From the NCBI GenBank assembly GCA_003290165.1, contig QNQO01000201.1:1116001-1180000 (forward strand): DNA of 64,000 bases, in the 5' to 3' direction. The DNA is from Berberis thunbergii (Eukaryota > Streptophyta > Magnoliopsida > Ranunculales > Berberidaceae). The notes under the pieces are model-generated. The model was not told the DNA's origin. It saw nothing but the letters and a program-made list of their open reading frames with translations, and searched no databases. Both the position numbers and the translations under genes were made by a program. Below, piece after piece: positions 19,522 to 31,749 of this stretch. Positions within the stretch are counted from its first letter, which is position 1, and the number at the start of each line of letters is the position of its first letter.

Positions 19522-21772
19522 ATGTTCCCTATGTTCTTCCTCATCACTTCATGATATATCATTCATGAGGGAGAATATATGTCGGGCTGACGACATTAAA
19601 CCAAGCGCTCCTAGGAGGTAGCCTAGCTTCAGTTGTGTCATTATGGTTAGTCTGGATTGATTTTCGAGTTCTTTCTAGTTGCATTTCACTCATACTCGTT
19701 AGCTTCGTAATAATTTTGACTTACAACTGATACATGTAATATTTTTAAAAAAAAATTTCATTTGTGTCCTGTATTGTTTTTATCAATTTATCATGATGAG
19801 CCCACAGTTCTTATGTCTCCGAGCGTTCATTGGTGGAAGATATCGTCAAAATTGGTAAAACTTTTCCCATGGTAATATCACTCTAACTCTCATATTTTCT
19901 TTTTCCTGCATTTGTCATGATCACCATTTTATACATTGAGGACAATGTTTGGTTTAGGTTTGGGGGTGAGGTTTATGAGTTTTTCTGCATTTTTCAAGAA
20001 ATTTTGAACTAAAATTTATTTTACAATAATTTACTATTGTATTCTACTCAATCTCCATTGAATACATAGTTAATTATGATTGTGTGACAAGTTTTCACTT
20101 TGAAAATGCATTCAAAATCTAAGTTTCTTTCCAAGGAAGATGATCAAGTATGCCTGAAAATTTGAGAAATACATGCTTTCACTTGTCACTTTTATATATC
20201 AATAGGAAAACATATGGTTTGATATTATCTTTAAGTTAAATATATTTCATGATATTTTTCGACGTGACCACTCTTGAACTATAAGCCGAGTTAACATGAT
20301 TTGAAGTTAATTAGTAAGATATTAATTAGAAAACCTTAGAATAATAGTGGTGACTTAACCCTTGTGAGTTTTGAGACATTCTATTTTTTGTGAGGGTTAT
20401 TAAATAAACTCTGACTTTTCTTGAGTCCTGATTTTCTCGTAGATGATCTTATTATTCTTGTTTCTTTTATTGATTGCTTTGAGCATGGTGTTAAAATTGA
20501 ATTATTACACTAGAACTTCTTATTTTATTTAGTTAAGATGTCATAATACCGACTAAAGCTTAAGAAGTGATATAGGCAATTATTTTCTTTGAACCGTTCT
20601 TAGGCCTTTTAGCCTACCTAATTATAAATATCCGTTTGCAGCCCTTTGAGCCTTAAAATATACTTTTTCTTTGCTAACCCCATCTCCAGTACCTACTCCA
20701 GTTAGGGAGTAAGATCCCATATTATTTTTATCCTTACCCAATGTCTTTGAGAATGTGTATGGTTGATGTATTTTTGAAATGGGCAAATAAAAAGTTGAAA
20801 TTAAATATTCCATGAATCCTCGGGAATGAAATGTTTTATTGTGCAGAAGGGGAAAGCATGTATACAAGAAAGAAAAAAAAAAGATATATGAAGAAAAATT
20901 TCGAAGGAAGAAAAATTAATGGTGTACAACATTGGTTTATTCTTCAGAGCCCCACGTGCTTATTAAAGGGTGTATTCATTCTCAGAGAATTTTCTCGTAT
21001 CCTTTTCCATTCTTGTTAGCCAAAATCTTAGCCTCATTACAACCTAATAAAGACCTAATTGATCTTAAGTAAAAGTTTGGTTCATAGACGTGGAAATTAA
21101 ATAAACAAGAACTATGGCGTGTGATTCAACATTCTCAAAGTAATTGATATTCATGTCAATGAGATCATATTCATTTCATTATTTGAAAAGTCTGTTTTTT
21201 CATGATTATTATATGTGAGATGTTTGTCTTTTCATATATTATTCTCTTTCTCACATATAAACTGAGTGATAACTAACCAATCTCTGAGTGATTCATTTCT
21301 GAGTGACAAGAGAGATTTGTAGTAAAAACATACAATTCAAAGGTTATCTAGTCATATCTTTGCTGAGAAAAATAAAGTCATGTTGATAAGGCCATGTACA
21401 CACACACTTCGAGTTGGAAATAATTGATGAAATTTATTTAACCTTTGGGTATTATTAATTTGTTGTGAGACTCTTTGATATATTATTGTGAGATTGTTAG
21501 CTGTTTTCAAATTTTTTTGGCAATTAGATTCTTACTCTGAGGATAATAGATCGAGTTACCATGTTTTGGAAATTTATTGAGTCATAATGTTTGTGGGTAA
21601 CATTTCTGGAAACCCTCATGAGACTATAACTCGTCCACTAGAGGTAATCTAAGGGTTTAAAGCCTTGTTGCACGTTTAAGGTAACTGCAACCGATGATTC
21701 CTGCGAAAGTGAGTTAAAATTTTATTTTTATTGTTTTGCTCGAGGACTAGCAAAATATAGGTTTGGGGTTAT
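19522..21772 (+). other. Athila 3' untranslated region with two polypurine-type tracts
   Basis: CATTGAGGACAATGTTTGG with TTTAGGTTTGGGGGTGAGG at 19934-19971 and CTCGAGGACTAGCAAAATA with TAGGTTTGGGG at 21740-21768. The second abuts the 3' LTR and is the likely PPT. The first resembles the internal tract that separates pol from the 3' region in Athila-type elements, and its counterpart is at 50424-50457. No ORF of note in between. Confidence 0.65.
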
Positions 21773-23827
21773 TGATATTCACGTAATTATTACATAATAT
21801 ATCCCTTAACTTATATATGTTAGTGTTTCAATTATTATATTTTATAATAATTATTTCGTTTTCATGTCTTTGTAGGAATTTGAGCGTAAACGATAAATCG
21901 TATTAAGGCGACAATTTAAGGAATGACAATTGGTCGACTTTAGCGGTGGTACAAAGTAGAGGGTCACATATCTAAACATAACCCAAATAAACCTAGGTTC
22001 ACCTAATTTAACCTAAGCCCAAACCCAAAATGCTAACCTAAAAATCCAAGCCCAACGCCTTTTGGAGAACCCAAGCCCAAGAACATAGGAGAACCCTATT
22101 TAGCTCTCCTCAGTTTGGAGAAAATCTTCTCTCTTTTCTTCCCCTCTCTGGGGGCTCTTCCAACCACCACGCCAATCCACCCTGCCAACAATCCTCGCTC
22201 GATAGGGGAGCTGGCAGCGCGATAATCCCGCCATCACCACCTCCTCTTCGTCCTCCACCATCAGCCGCCACCTCCTCACCCTGTTTTGCACACCCACAGC
22301 CGCCACCATCTTCCTGTCCCTCTCTCTGTTCCATCATCCACACCACCGCCATCCACCATCAGATGCACCGCCACTGTGACAGGAGCAGAAACAGAGAGCA
22401 CCGCTCCTGTTTCTCTCCCTCCTTTCTGTTCTCTGCCGCTCGTCTCTCTCGACCCTCCTTCCTGTTTTCCTCTCTCCTCCACGGTCTTTCCCTCCTTCAT
22501 TTCTCTCTCTCTCACAGCCACCACCATCACCCGAGCACCACCACCACCATCGCCACCGCGCACACATAACAGTGGAGTCCCTGTTTCTCCTCTATTCTCA
22601 GTCGCCCTGTCTCCCTCTTCCATTCTCTCCCTATTCTTCTTCGATCTCTCTTTTCATCCATCTCCCGTCCCTCTCTCTCTCTCTCTTGCAAGGACGTGAG
22701 CTCACCGAAGGAGCAGAGTTCGCAAGCAGGAACCTCCCTGTTTCACAGCCACCGCTCCTCTCCTTCTCATCATTTCGTTATCTCGTTGTTTTCTTACCCT
22801 ATCTCTATCTTCTTGCAGGTATCGAAGCCAGTTAGGGAGAAACGGACGCTCGCGAGGAGTGAAGAGCAGGCGCAGAGCAGAATGCGTCGTGTTGGAGACG
22901 AAGACCAGAGTCGCGAGATTTTGGCGAGGATCAACTGACTTTCAAATCAGTTTTGGTTATTTTCACCCTCGATGTTTGCTCTGAGCCACCACAATCCATC
23001 AGCAGCCCTTTTCTCGGGATTCACGTCTGTGCAGAGATGATTTCCACCTCCATTGACACCGTGACCACCGCTACCATGATCAGCTAAACCCTTTGCCAAG
23101 GCTAAGATGAAACCAATTGGGTTTCAAGAGTTTGTTCTAGTTTAAGTTTTTATTTTATTATGTGCTTAACTACAAAATTCATTTAATTTCTGAATATTAG
23201 TAAATTAGTTTCACCGATTATATCGGATTTGATCTAGACTAGTCGGTAGTTAGAGTCTTCTTTACTAATATTTAAAGCATTATTTTTAATTAGTTAAGTT
23301 AGACTTGTGATTGAGTGTACTGTAATAAGACACTCAAAGCTAGGAGTTGAAACTTAATAAATTAGACTTGTGATTAAGTGTGCCGTAACAAGACACTCAA
23401 TGCTAGGAATCTATAATTTATGCTGAAGTTAATTGTAACATTGGATTTTAAAACTGAATTGTTCTTAACGATCACATCATCGATGCAAGCAAGGGATTCT
23501 CATCCCTAAAGCTTCTCGCTTTAGAAAATAATAAGTCAGATTAAAATAACTTGAGAAACTGAATTGGTGGATTCAATTCCTTGGTTTCCCTTATCATATT
23601 CTTAAAACTCTTTATTTTGCTTTTTAATTTGATTTTTGGTTTAGATTTTTGATTGCTGTAACCCTCATTTAAATTAGTTTAAATCAACTCTGAAATTTAA
23701 TTGCAACCACAGTCCTTGTGGGATCGACCTGTGCTTGCCCTTATCTACCAGTTAGACACTGTGCACTTGAAGTTATTAAGACTAGGTTAAATTAACCTAT
23801 TTATTTAGGTTAGTTAAATCTGCATCA
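21773..23827 (+). repeat. Athila 3' LTR
   Basis: Begins TGATATTCACGTAATTATTA right after the PPT and ends CTGCATCA. It matches the solo LTR 15001-17039 in reverse. CT-rich ORFs at 22280-22900 are LTR sequence. Confidence 0.9.
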
Positions 23828-24800
23828 ATTCGACTCCATAAATGACATATATAATGCTAGATGTCTCCTTCTCGATTTTTTTGACCGCCTCTCCCTTTTC
23901 CCTGGTTTGGTCTTGCATTTTCTCCGAACCCAGGAACTTCTTCAGCTTGCCCTTGTGAATCTAATACTCGATCTCGTACCTTATTCTCTTGCAGTCGTTG
24001 GTGTCGTGGCCGCCCTCCATGTGTATGAGCAATACTTGTTGTCGCGTTTCTGTTTTGGGGGCCATTTAAGATGTTCCCAGTTTTTCATGGAATTAAGGAC
24101 GTCCGACAAGCTAGAGTTGAGAGGGGTAATGGTTCTGGATCTGACATAATTGGAAGATTTCTCTGGTCTAACGTGGTCAAAATTCAACCTACCATCGTTG
24201 CGCTTCTGCTTGTTTCTATTTTTGTCTTCTAACATCTTTCCCTAATTTCCGTCTCTAGAAAAGGAGAGTTTCTTTTCTACTTTAGTTTTCTTCTTTGCTG
24301 TTCTCATTTCCTCTAAGGTGATGTACCTCTGGGCACCCTTCAAGAGTTCTGCCATATCCAGGGGTGGTTCCAAAGTGAGGAAGTAGTAAAATTTTCCCTC
24401 TCTTAGACCTGCAATAAAAGCTGTAACGACGGTATCGTCGTTGTAGCCATCAATGAGCGTCAGCTCATCATTGAAGCGCTTGATGTATTCCCTTAGTGTT
24501 TCCTTTGACTTTTGCCTCAGGGAGAGTATATAGTGTAGGTCTTTCCTGATTCCCTGACTTTCGACAAAGTGTGTCAGGAATTCTTTGCCAGCGTCTTGAA
24601 TGAGTCGATTGACTTTAGCAAGAGGCTGTGGAACCCTTGTCAGCGTTGACTTCTTTTGGCTGGTAGGGAACGTTCTGCACATAACTAATTCAAAACCTTC
24701 TCTGAGCTCCATTACATGTTGATAATGACGCGAGTGATCAAATGGATCACTGATCTCGTCATAGAACTCAAGTTTCAGAGGGCTGAACTTCTTTCAAAAA
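23828..24800 (-). pseudogene. Tat gag pseudogene
   Basis: The open part (24712-24242, 156 residues) reads ELREGFELVMCRTFPTSQK, then FLTHFVESQGIRKDL, SLRQKSKETLREYIKRFND and DDTVVTAFIAGLREGKFYYF: the capsid-like gag of Tat elements. Upstream PLKLEFYDEISDPFDH extends it to about 24800. Downstream, across a frameshift, CSY...HMEGGHDTNDCKR (about 24030-23980) is a zinc-binding CxxH...GHDTxDC motif. The frame reaches IIYVIYGVE at 23828, where the Athila insertion begins. Gag packages element RNA. Confidence 0.85.
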
Positions 24801-25269
24801 GCCTCGTTCACGATGTGGCTCACGAATTAGGGAACATAGAGGCGGTACAACACGTCTAGGTTGTGAGCCCCTTGATGGATGGGCTTCTGCAGGACGAGTC
24901 TGTCTACCCTGAAAGTTGGATCTCCATTGACCACTCCGCTGCCTCTAGTCCAATGAGAACTAGCGGGGGACTTGACTCTTTTGTGCCCGCTCTCTGTTGT
25001 CATCTGGAGATTGAGGTTTGTGTTGTTCCTGATATCTATCGGCGGGTGGAGGGTTATGATGAATAAGAATTTCCACTACTTTAGCTATCTGTTGTATTAG
25101 ATGATAACGAATCCATCCTGGGGCCCGTCACTGCTTTTGAAGCTGTGGTATATTGCCAATCTGAGCGTTTGACGTGTCCTCTGTTATCCATTGTTGCGAA
25201 ATTTGGTGGTCACCATCTTCTTGAACTCTGAAGAGAGACGATGTTATTGTTTTGCTAGGAACTTTGTCG
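24801..25269 (-). other. Tat 5' leader and gag N-terminal remnant
   Basis: No clean frame. It lies between the primer-binding site and gag. The plus-strand ORF here (24863-25066) shows no motif. Confidence 0.4.
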
Positions 25270-25290
25270 TCCTCACGGACGGCGCCAAAC
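25270..25290 (-). promoter_or_regulatory. Primer-binding site of the Tat element
   Basis: On the minus strand GTTTGGCGCCGTCCGTGAG directly follows the 5' LTR. TGGCGCCGT-type sites are used by plant Tat/Athila elements and fix the direction of this element. Confidence 0.82.
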
Positions 25291-25968
25291 TGATGCAGTC
25301 AATTTTCGCACCCTGTTTGACCTTGACCTGCTGACCTGCACAAGGAATGCACGTGAGCCACAGACCACCGTTGTGTTGGCCGATGACATTCCGATGCTAA
25401 AGTCAGACAAGGATCCGAGGAAAACTTAATGGTGTAAACAATGAATTTGGAGCGTACCTTTGTTCATCAACCTCATGTCTTATTTATAGTGCTAGAGTCC
25501 TGGTTCGACCAGGCCATCGATGGTGTAGATTAGGGAAGAAGATATTCTTGGAGATCCTTATCTAATTAGGAGTTATGGTGTGGAGGGAAGTTTCCCTGTT
25601 AGACTTGTGCTCCTAGATACGCGGAAGATAGTTCACAATTGGAGTGTTGGCCATAGATAGAAGTTTCCATGTACAACACATACTCTGGTATTTGCTTCCT
25701 AGTTGGAAACAAGGTGATGCTGGTTTGTCCATCCAAAGCTGATCATTGAGATACTTGCCTTAATAGGTCTTACGGGTATTGGAAATAGCTGTGAGACGTG
25801 TTGGCTTAGTAAGATGTAGTAATTTGAATCCGTATGGTAGATTGCGCTATGCAGGCTTGAAACCACTTAGGTCGGATCAGTGTTGGGCTGACGCTTGAGC
25901 CTGTTATTCCTTGAGATCATCATGACACGTGTATGGTGTAGAAAAGAGGATGTTTTGGTGCATCATCA
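25291..25968 (-). repeat. 5' LTR of the Tat element
   Basis: 678 bp, direct repeat of 8816-9490. On the minus strand it begins TGATGATGCACC and ends GACTGCATCA, and contains CACTATAAATAAGACATGAG. Confidence 0.9.
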
Positions 25969-26440
25969 ACCATGAAGAGTATGATGTCACAAGTGGTACT
26001 ATTATGGTACTACAAGTGATATTATTCATGGTGATCCAATTTATTTTATCACTTTTTTGCGAAACCGTTTTTTATTTTTTTGATTGAATTTAGTTTGACT
26101 TGAAATTGTTTGTTGAATTGTTACAGCTAAAAAATGATATTGTTTTGGGGTTGTTATAAAAATGCCAATTTAGTGTGGTGTAAAAAGCTTGGGCTAGCTG
26201 ATATAGACTTTGGCATCTTCGACTACGAGAAGAGGACTGTTGATTACACACTTCCAAGTTACAAGCACAATCTTGAATCGCACCCAACTAGAAGATTCCT
26301 TTGACAATTTCAATCCTGATCTACTAAGGGACTAGGGGGCAGCTGCCCCCCTAAATTTGAAAATATGTTTAGCATATACCTAGCCTTACAAAAAAATAAT
26401 GTATAATAACAATATGAAAATTGTTCATTCAATTGTTTCT
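25969..26440. other. AT-rich DNA with a GC-rich palindrome
   Basis: AGGGGGCAGCTGCCCCCCT at 26334-26352 is a near-perfect palindrome in AT-rich surroundings. It resembles subterminal sequence of some hAT elements, but no partner end was found. Confidence 0.4.
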
Positions 26441-26444
26441 ACAT

Positions 26445-26520
26445 GTGTTTGTTGGTACAATGGTTGGAAGTTTAACATTTTTCTTAAACGACCCAAGTTC
26501 GATCCTCTTGAGATGTAAGA
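26445..26520 (+). ncRNA. Possible tRNA-derived SINE head (A and B boxes)
   Basis: GTTGGTACAATGGTTGGAAG (A-box-like) is followed about 45 bp later by CAAGTTCGATCCTC (a perfect B-box core GTTCGATCC). The spacing fits an internal RNA polymerase III promoter. No clear poly(A) end or duplication was found. Confidence 0.4.
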
Positions 26521-26775
26521 TTTCTTTATGGCTGTTGAAAATTACCATTCGCCCTAATTTATTTAATTTTAATGCAATTTGATTAGTAATTGCAAACATA
26601 AAAAAATTGTTAAGTGTAATAAAAACTTGTTTTCGGTCCTCTTTGAACGTATGATTTCTTTTAGTTATTGACAATTATTATTTCTGTCATTGTGACCCGC
26701 CCCTTGTTTTTTTTTTTTTTTAAATTTTCAATGCAATTTTATATGTAGTTGCAAACATTTAAAAAAAATTGTTTG
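26490..26775 (+). repeat. Two-copy imperfect direct repeat
   Basis: Blocks starting GATTTCTTTATGGCTGTTGA (26518) and GATTTCTTTTAGTTATTGAC (26651) both continue through TTTTMATGCAATTT and GCAAACAT to AAAAAATTGTT, about 135-140 bp apart. Confidence 0.5.
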
Positions 26776-27902
26776 TTCACAGGTGGTACAAAACCTCCTA
26801 CAATAAATATATCTAAAATTGAAATCTAAAATAGTAATTATAGAATTTAATAGAAATATATACCATTAGCTAATTCATACAAAATTTGAGGCTCATAAAA
26901 ACCATTTTCAATTAAGTTGTCTTAGGATCTTCTAATGTTTGCGAATTTGAGATTTTTAAAAAAATTCAACTTGGATACTTATGTAAATTATTTGTGATTT
27001 TAGTTATATATTCTAGTTATAATGTTCGTTTGCTTTTATTAAAGTTATTGATACTGTGACCAAGGATTGTGATTTTGTTTTTCGAGGTAATTTCGGTAAG
27101 TTGATTTTAAGAAATATTTCGTTATGAATAGAACCCGAGAGTATCAGAAATGAGCTTTGATGATGATGATGATTTTGTTATGTGTAGAAAAACGTAAAAT
27201 TTTTTGATACAATTTTGAAGTTATCAATATAATTTAAGCATTTTAAACTCTTACATTGTCATAAAGAGTCCAATATATGTCATACAAATTACATATTGCA
27301 TAAGAATGACTTATATAACAAATTTTTTTAATATTAAACTAAGATTCTGACATGTTAAAATACACGTAAATGGAGATTGGCCTAATGAAAGAAACAACTA
27401 ATTCAAATTTCGAATGAAGTTTTGGTAACTCGAAAAAAAAACTCGTGAAATTTTGGCATTTTTCGAGAAATCACATTACTTGGTTGTGACCTTATTTTGG
27501 CTTAAAATTGGACTACATTGGATTCAATTTGATATATGCAATATACTTTTGATAGTTGTATTTTTTAATTAATTATGAGCTCGGGTAGGGAAAAAATATT
27601 ACGCTTTGCCCCTGATAACTACTATTATCAATTAATGGTACAAGCTCAGCTAGTAAGCTTGTGACGAATGCTGACAAAATTTGGAGTGCGAGACTAAGGG
27701 ATTAAGAAATAAAATAATTATTTTCCACATCACCCCTACCCCCAATGTTCATGTTGTAAGGCTGATTGCCTATACACTCATCATGCAACAATGGCTTCAC
27801 ACCTTTTCCTTGATGTAATAATATATTTTGTAGTATAACATAGTAGCCTTACCTAATCTGAACTGGTTTTTTGCAAATTTTGACTTCCTGTCATCACATT
27901 AC
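26776..27902. other. AT-rich intergenic DNA
   Basis: No coding signal. A region near 27670 (GGAGTGCGAGACTAAGGG) weakly resembles sequence inside the CACTA element at 39388 (GGAGCGCGAGACTAAAAA). Confidence 0.5.
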
Positions 27903-27911
27903 AATCTGCAT

Positions 27912-28072
27912 GAGCCCTTCTAGGGAGCAAGGGAGAGAGAGCAAGGTGGGGTGAGGGCCACCCACCACCATCCATCATCCTCGAGATGCGTTCATGAGCA
28001 GCATCTCGAAGATGATGGTGGGCGGCTCTCCCCCCCACCTCACTCCCTCTCCCTCGTTCCCTAGAATCAAAG
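27912..28072. mobile_element. MULE-type foldback MITE, 161 bp
   Basis: Nearly the whole element is an inverted repeat: left GGTGGGGTGAGGGCCACCCA... pairs with right ...TGGTGGGCGGCTCTCCCCCC around the loop TTCATGAGCA (about 27990). Ends are TTCTAGGGAGC and, reversed, TTGATTCTAGGGAAC. It is flanked by a 9-bp duplication AATCTGCAT/AATCTGCAC (27903-27911, 28073-28081), the length made by Mutator-type transposases. Confidence 0.85.
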
Positions 28073-28113
28073 AATCTGCACATGCTCTTGGTTGTACATT
28101 TAAACACTTTTTT

Positions 28114-28530
28114 GGGTGATTCTAGATGTCAAGGAAAATAGCGAGGAAATGGGCGAGGGAGGGTGGAGCGCACGTGCAGGAGCTGACATTGTAAAAAAAA
28201 AGGGGGGGGGGAATAAAAATTTGGGGGAGAAGAAGGAGGGAATGGGCGAGCTTTCTCCCCATTTTCAATCTCAGAGATAGAGAAGCTCTCCCCATTTTCA
28301 ATCTCGACAGAGACAGAGAAGGCTTTCCCTCTCCCCAAACGAAGCTCTCCCTCTCCACCCTCTTCCCATCATTGACTCAAACGAAGCCAGAGAAGAAGAA
28401 GGAGAAGAGAAGAAGCTCTCCCTCGTCCCTTCCCTTTCGCAAAAGCTAAGGTAAGTCTCCCCTTCATTTCTAGATCTAGGGTTTCTTCTTTTAGATCTAG
28501 GGTTTCTTCTTGTAATAACTATTTGTAGGC
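28114..28530 (+). repeat. Left TIR of the MULE
   Basis: Matches the reverse of 35053-35433. Landmarks are AATAGCGAGGAAATGGGCGA, GCACGTGCAGGAGCTGAC, AAGCTAAGGTAAGTCTCC (a possible splice donor) and GATCTAGGGTTTCTTCTT, here present twice. Confidence 0.9.
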
Positions 28531-28689
28531 TTCATTAATTTGCAGGTATATTTTTTCATGATTAGTTTGTTTGGTTGATATAATTTATGTTAATTCTGTT
28601 CTTCTGAAAACATATGAATGAAGCCTGAAAATGTAAATGGGAGTAACAGAGTGACGTATATTTTCATTTGAGTGAAGTATAATTTTTTC

Positions 28690-28850
28690 ATTTCTTGGGT
28701 ATGTGGAGAAAGCCTCGCACCAATCCTGGTAGGTACCAATGAATCCACTTTCGTAGACTACCCCAAGTGTATCTTGATCTGAATGGGCAAGGATAACATT
28801 CATTACCCATACAGGGTATATGTTCATAGCAGCAGCAAATATAATTTGAG
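28690..28850 (-). pseudogene. Captured fragment of a PMT-family methyltransferase gene
   Basis: Minus-strand translation gives [34 protein letters not shown] and FSTYPR. This is the VWVMNVVP...[26 protein letters not shown] region of plant PMT/QUASIMODO-type putative methyltransferases (DUF248, Golgi proteins linked to wall pectin synthesis). It is one exon-sized piece next to the left TIR, in the orientation opposite to the fragment at the right end. Confidence 0.85.
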
Positions 28851-29626
28851 TGAAGTATAATTTTTTCGTTGATATAATTTATGTTAATTAACATAATTTA
28901 TGATTTTTTTTCATTAATACTGTAAAAGGTGATCATTTCTGAAAATTTCATTTACATTTGTTTTTTGAGTGAAGTATTATATACATTTGAAAATTTCATT
29001 TACATTCTGGGAAAAACATATGAGTGAAAATATAATTGTTTCTTTCATAATTCCAACGTGTATGAATGAAAATTTCATTACTGAAAACATATGAATGAAA
29101 CTTGAAAATGTAAATGAGAATAACAGAGTGAAGTATATTTTCATTTGAGTGAAGTATAATTTTTTCAGAGTGAAAGAATCCGGAGTGAAGTATATAGATC
29201 TAAAGAATTGGCAAATAGAATGGCTCTCACATAATGCAAATGAGAAGATTAGGTTAATGATCTGACCCACTAATAAGCTTTTTTTTTAAAGACCACATTA
29301 TTGGTTGTAATGCCACTAATATGCTTACTACAAACGAAGAGCCATAATATAATCATGCCCATAAACTCACTGTATCCGAAACACTCACATTTGGTTTGTA
29401 ATCAAATGAATATTGTGTTCGGTACATTCATATCAGCTGGTTTGGTCTTTGAATTTATGCATCAATGTATGAATTAGTTTAAATATTTTTATTGTTCTGA
29501 AAATCATCTATAGTATTTTTATCGTGAGATCACATCCTTTGTTTATGTGTGTGTTTTAGATCACCTTCTTTTATGACCTTGTTATGCACTTCATTGGCTG
29601 ATAATTTATAAATTAACATTACATGA

Positions 29627-31749
29627 ATGGATAGTGTAGAAGATAATGAATGTATGTTGGTGGAAGAAAATGTAGAAGAGATGAGGGAACCTACAGATGG
29701 GATGGAATTCATCAACCTTGACGAGTTCCAACGTTATTATCATGAATATGGTAATAGAAAGGGATTTCCAGTGAAAATAATGACTATTGAAAAAGATGGT
29801 GATGGAAAACCTATGTTCATTAAGCTTTCATGTGGTCAGGCTAGGAAGCAAAAAGGTGATGGAAAAAATGTTTTGGGATTGCATGCATCGAGCAAATGTG
29901 GTTGTCAGGATAAGATTAGAGGTCATGTACGGGTTGATGGAACCGTTCTAGTGAAAAGAGTTACACTTGATCACAATCACGCGTTAAGCCCTAGTAAATT
30001 GAAATTTTATCGAAAGAACAAATCTATGAGTTCATATATCAAGAATAAGCTTGAATTTAATGATAAGGCAGGTATTAGACCAAATAAGAGTTATTCGTCA
30101 TGTGTGGTTGAAGTTGGTGGGCATTAAATTTTGCCATTTTCCCAAAAAGACTATTACAATTATTTGGACAAAATGAGGAAGTTGAGACTTGGTGAGGGGG
30201 ATGCTATGACTCTTCATAACTACTTCCAAAGAATGCAAGCTAATAATGCTGATTTCTTTTATATGATGGATTTGGATGATGAAGGTAGGTTGAGAAATGT
30301 TTTTTAGGCTGACGCATGGAGCAGGGCAGCTTACAAGGAGTTTGGGGATGTTGTTACATTTGACACTACAAACTTGACAAATAAGCATGAGATGCCATTT
30401 GCCCCTTTTGTTGGGGTGAATCATCACGGTCAGTCAATTCTTTTGGGATGTGGATTGATATGTGGTGAGACGATTGAAGAATTTGTTTGGCTTTTTCAAA
30501 CATGGCTCATGTGTATGAATGACAATGCTCCGTCTGCTATAATCACTGATCAAGATAGGGCAATGAAGAGGGCCATTGAAATTGTATTTCCCAGCACACG
30601 ACACAGATGGTGCTTGTGGCATATCATGAAGAAGTTGCCTGAAAAGCTGTCTGGTTGCAATGAATATGAGGCGATCAAGTTTGCAATGCAAAAAGCAGTT
30701 TATGATTCCTTGTCTCATGATGAGTTTGAAGAAAATTGGCATGGTTTTATTGATAAATATAGTCTGCATGAAAATTACTGGTTAAGTGGATTATACTATG
30801 AAAAGATGCGTTGGGTGCCAATATTTCAAAGAAATAGTTTTTGGGCGGGGATGTTTTCAACTCAAAGGAGTGAAACCATGAATGCTTTTTTTTGATGGTT
30901 ATGTGAATTCGAAGACCACATTGAAGCAATTCGTAGAACAGTATGAGAATGCACTATGAAGTAAAGTCCAAAAGGAAGCTGAACAGGACTTTAAATCTTT
31001 TAGCTAAAGGATTCCTTGCATTACTCCTTATGCAATAGAGAAAAAATTTCGAGATGCCTACACTACAACAAAAATTTAAAGAGCTCCAACAAGAGATAGC
31101 AGGGAATCTGTGTTGTAGATTTGTCGGTGAAGTTATGGATGGGGGTGGCTGTGAGTTGTACACTATTAAATAAGACTTGGTGATAAATGATAGGCAGTGA
31201 TCGGTCCATTTTGTAGTCTCTTTAAATGTTGACGACTTTGGCATCAAGTGTAATTGTCAATTGTTTGAGTTCAGAGGGATTTTATGCAAACATATATTAA
31301 AAGACTTGTTTGAAAGAGAGATTCATGTTATACCTGATAACTATGTTCTTCGAAGGTGGAGGAAAGATGTTAGGAGGGCTCATACGAAGGTTAAAATTGT
31401 TTATTCAGATTGGGGAATGAAGCCTGAAAATGTGCGATTTGAAAAGATGTGCAATGCCTTCTATGAAATGGCTGAATTCGCCGCTGAGGATGAAAAGAAG
31501 ACATGCCAAGTTCAAGAATGGATCACTTTGAAGATGGAGCAACTTAAAATTGTCGGTGGTGATGAGCATGTTGATTCACAGAGGTATTTGAAAGCGGGCA
31601 CCACTACTTCTAGTTCTGCCATCCAGATTCATAGTCCATTAGCGATTCGTAACAAAGGCCGACGGTCTAATTCAAGGATGACCATCAAGAAGATATGTAA
31701 AGGATACAAAGGAAAAAAAGAAAGACACACAAACGAATCAGGCCATTGA
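29627..31749 (+). pseudogene. FAR1/MULE transposase pseudogene
   Basis: Begins MDSVEDNECM. A FAR1-type DNA-binding domain follows (FINLDEFQRYYHEYGNRKGF, KCGCQDKIRGHVRVDG, VTLDHNHALSPSK; 29700-30010). Next is the MULE transposase core with catalytic acidic residues (VVTFDTTNLTNKHEMPFAPF at 30353, SAIITDQDRAMKRAIE at 30533) and CLWHIMKKLPEKL. Last is a SWIM zinc finger CNCQLFEFRGILCKHIL at 31255. The domain order matches FAR1/FHY3 and Jittery-type MULE transposases. Breaks: frameshift near 30120, stop TAG 30305-30307, frameshift in a T run near 30890, stop at 30957 and more to 31200. ORF 3 (31261-31749) ends with a basic tail. It is dead. Confidence 0.93.

Larger units (their letters stand above)
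18680..23827 (+). mobile_element. 5'-truncated Athila-type retrotransposon nested in the Tat element
   Basis: Plus-strand remnant lacking 5' LTR and gag. It starts in the region before RT (ORF 18723-19070), continues through long untranslated DNA with two PPT-like tracts, and ends with a full 3' LTR (21773-23827). The Tat gag frame on the right (GVE at about 23830) and the Tat PR frame on the left (SRGDSKECSQ at about 18680) would join without it. The left border shows no copy of the right flank ATTCG, so truncation occurred by deletion or recombination. Confidence 0.82.
8816..25968 (-). mobile_element. Tat-lineage Ty3/gypsy element, internally deleted and twice interrupted
   Basis: LTR copies at 8816-9490 and 25291-25968 lie in the same orientation. 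TATAAATA-type promoters and a TTTGGCGCC primer site place the 5' LTR on the right, so the element runs on the minus strand. In sense order it has gag (about 24800-23830), protease (18660-18296), a PR-RT linker (18245-17931), then no recognisable RT, RNase H or integrase, a tandem array (13440-12760), an antisense gene (plus strand 9730-12178), a PPT and the 3' LTR. A solo LTR and an Athila remnant add about 7.2 kb. Tat assignment rests on the gag/PR motifs, the primer site and the antisense extra gene, all known for this lineage. Confidence 0.85.

Noticed and set aside
22100..22940. Many overlapping long ORFs on both strands (CT/GA-rich), for example 22286-22699
   Set aside because: They lie inside the Athila 3' LTR, and mirror ORFs occur at 15800-16520 in the solo LTR. 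Low-complexity CT/GA sequence gives open frames by chance.
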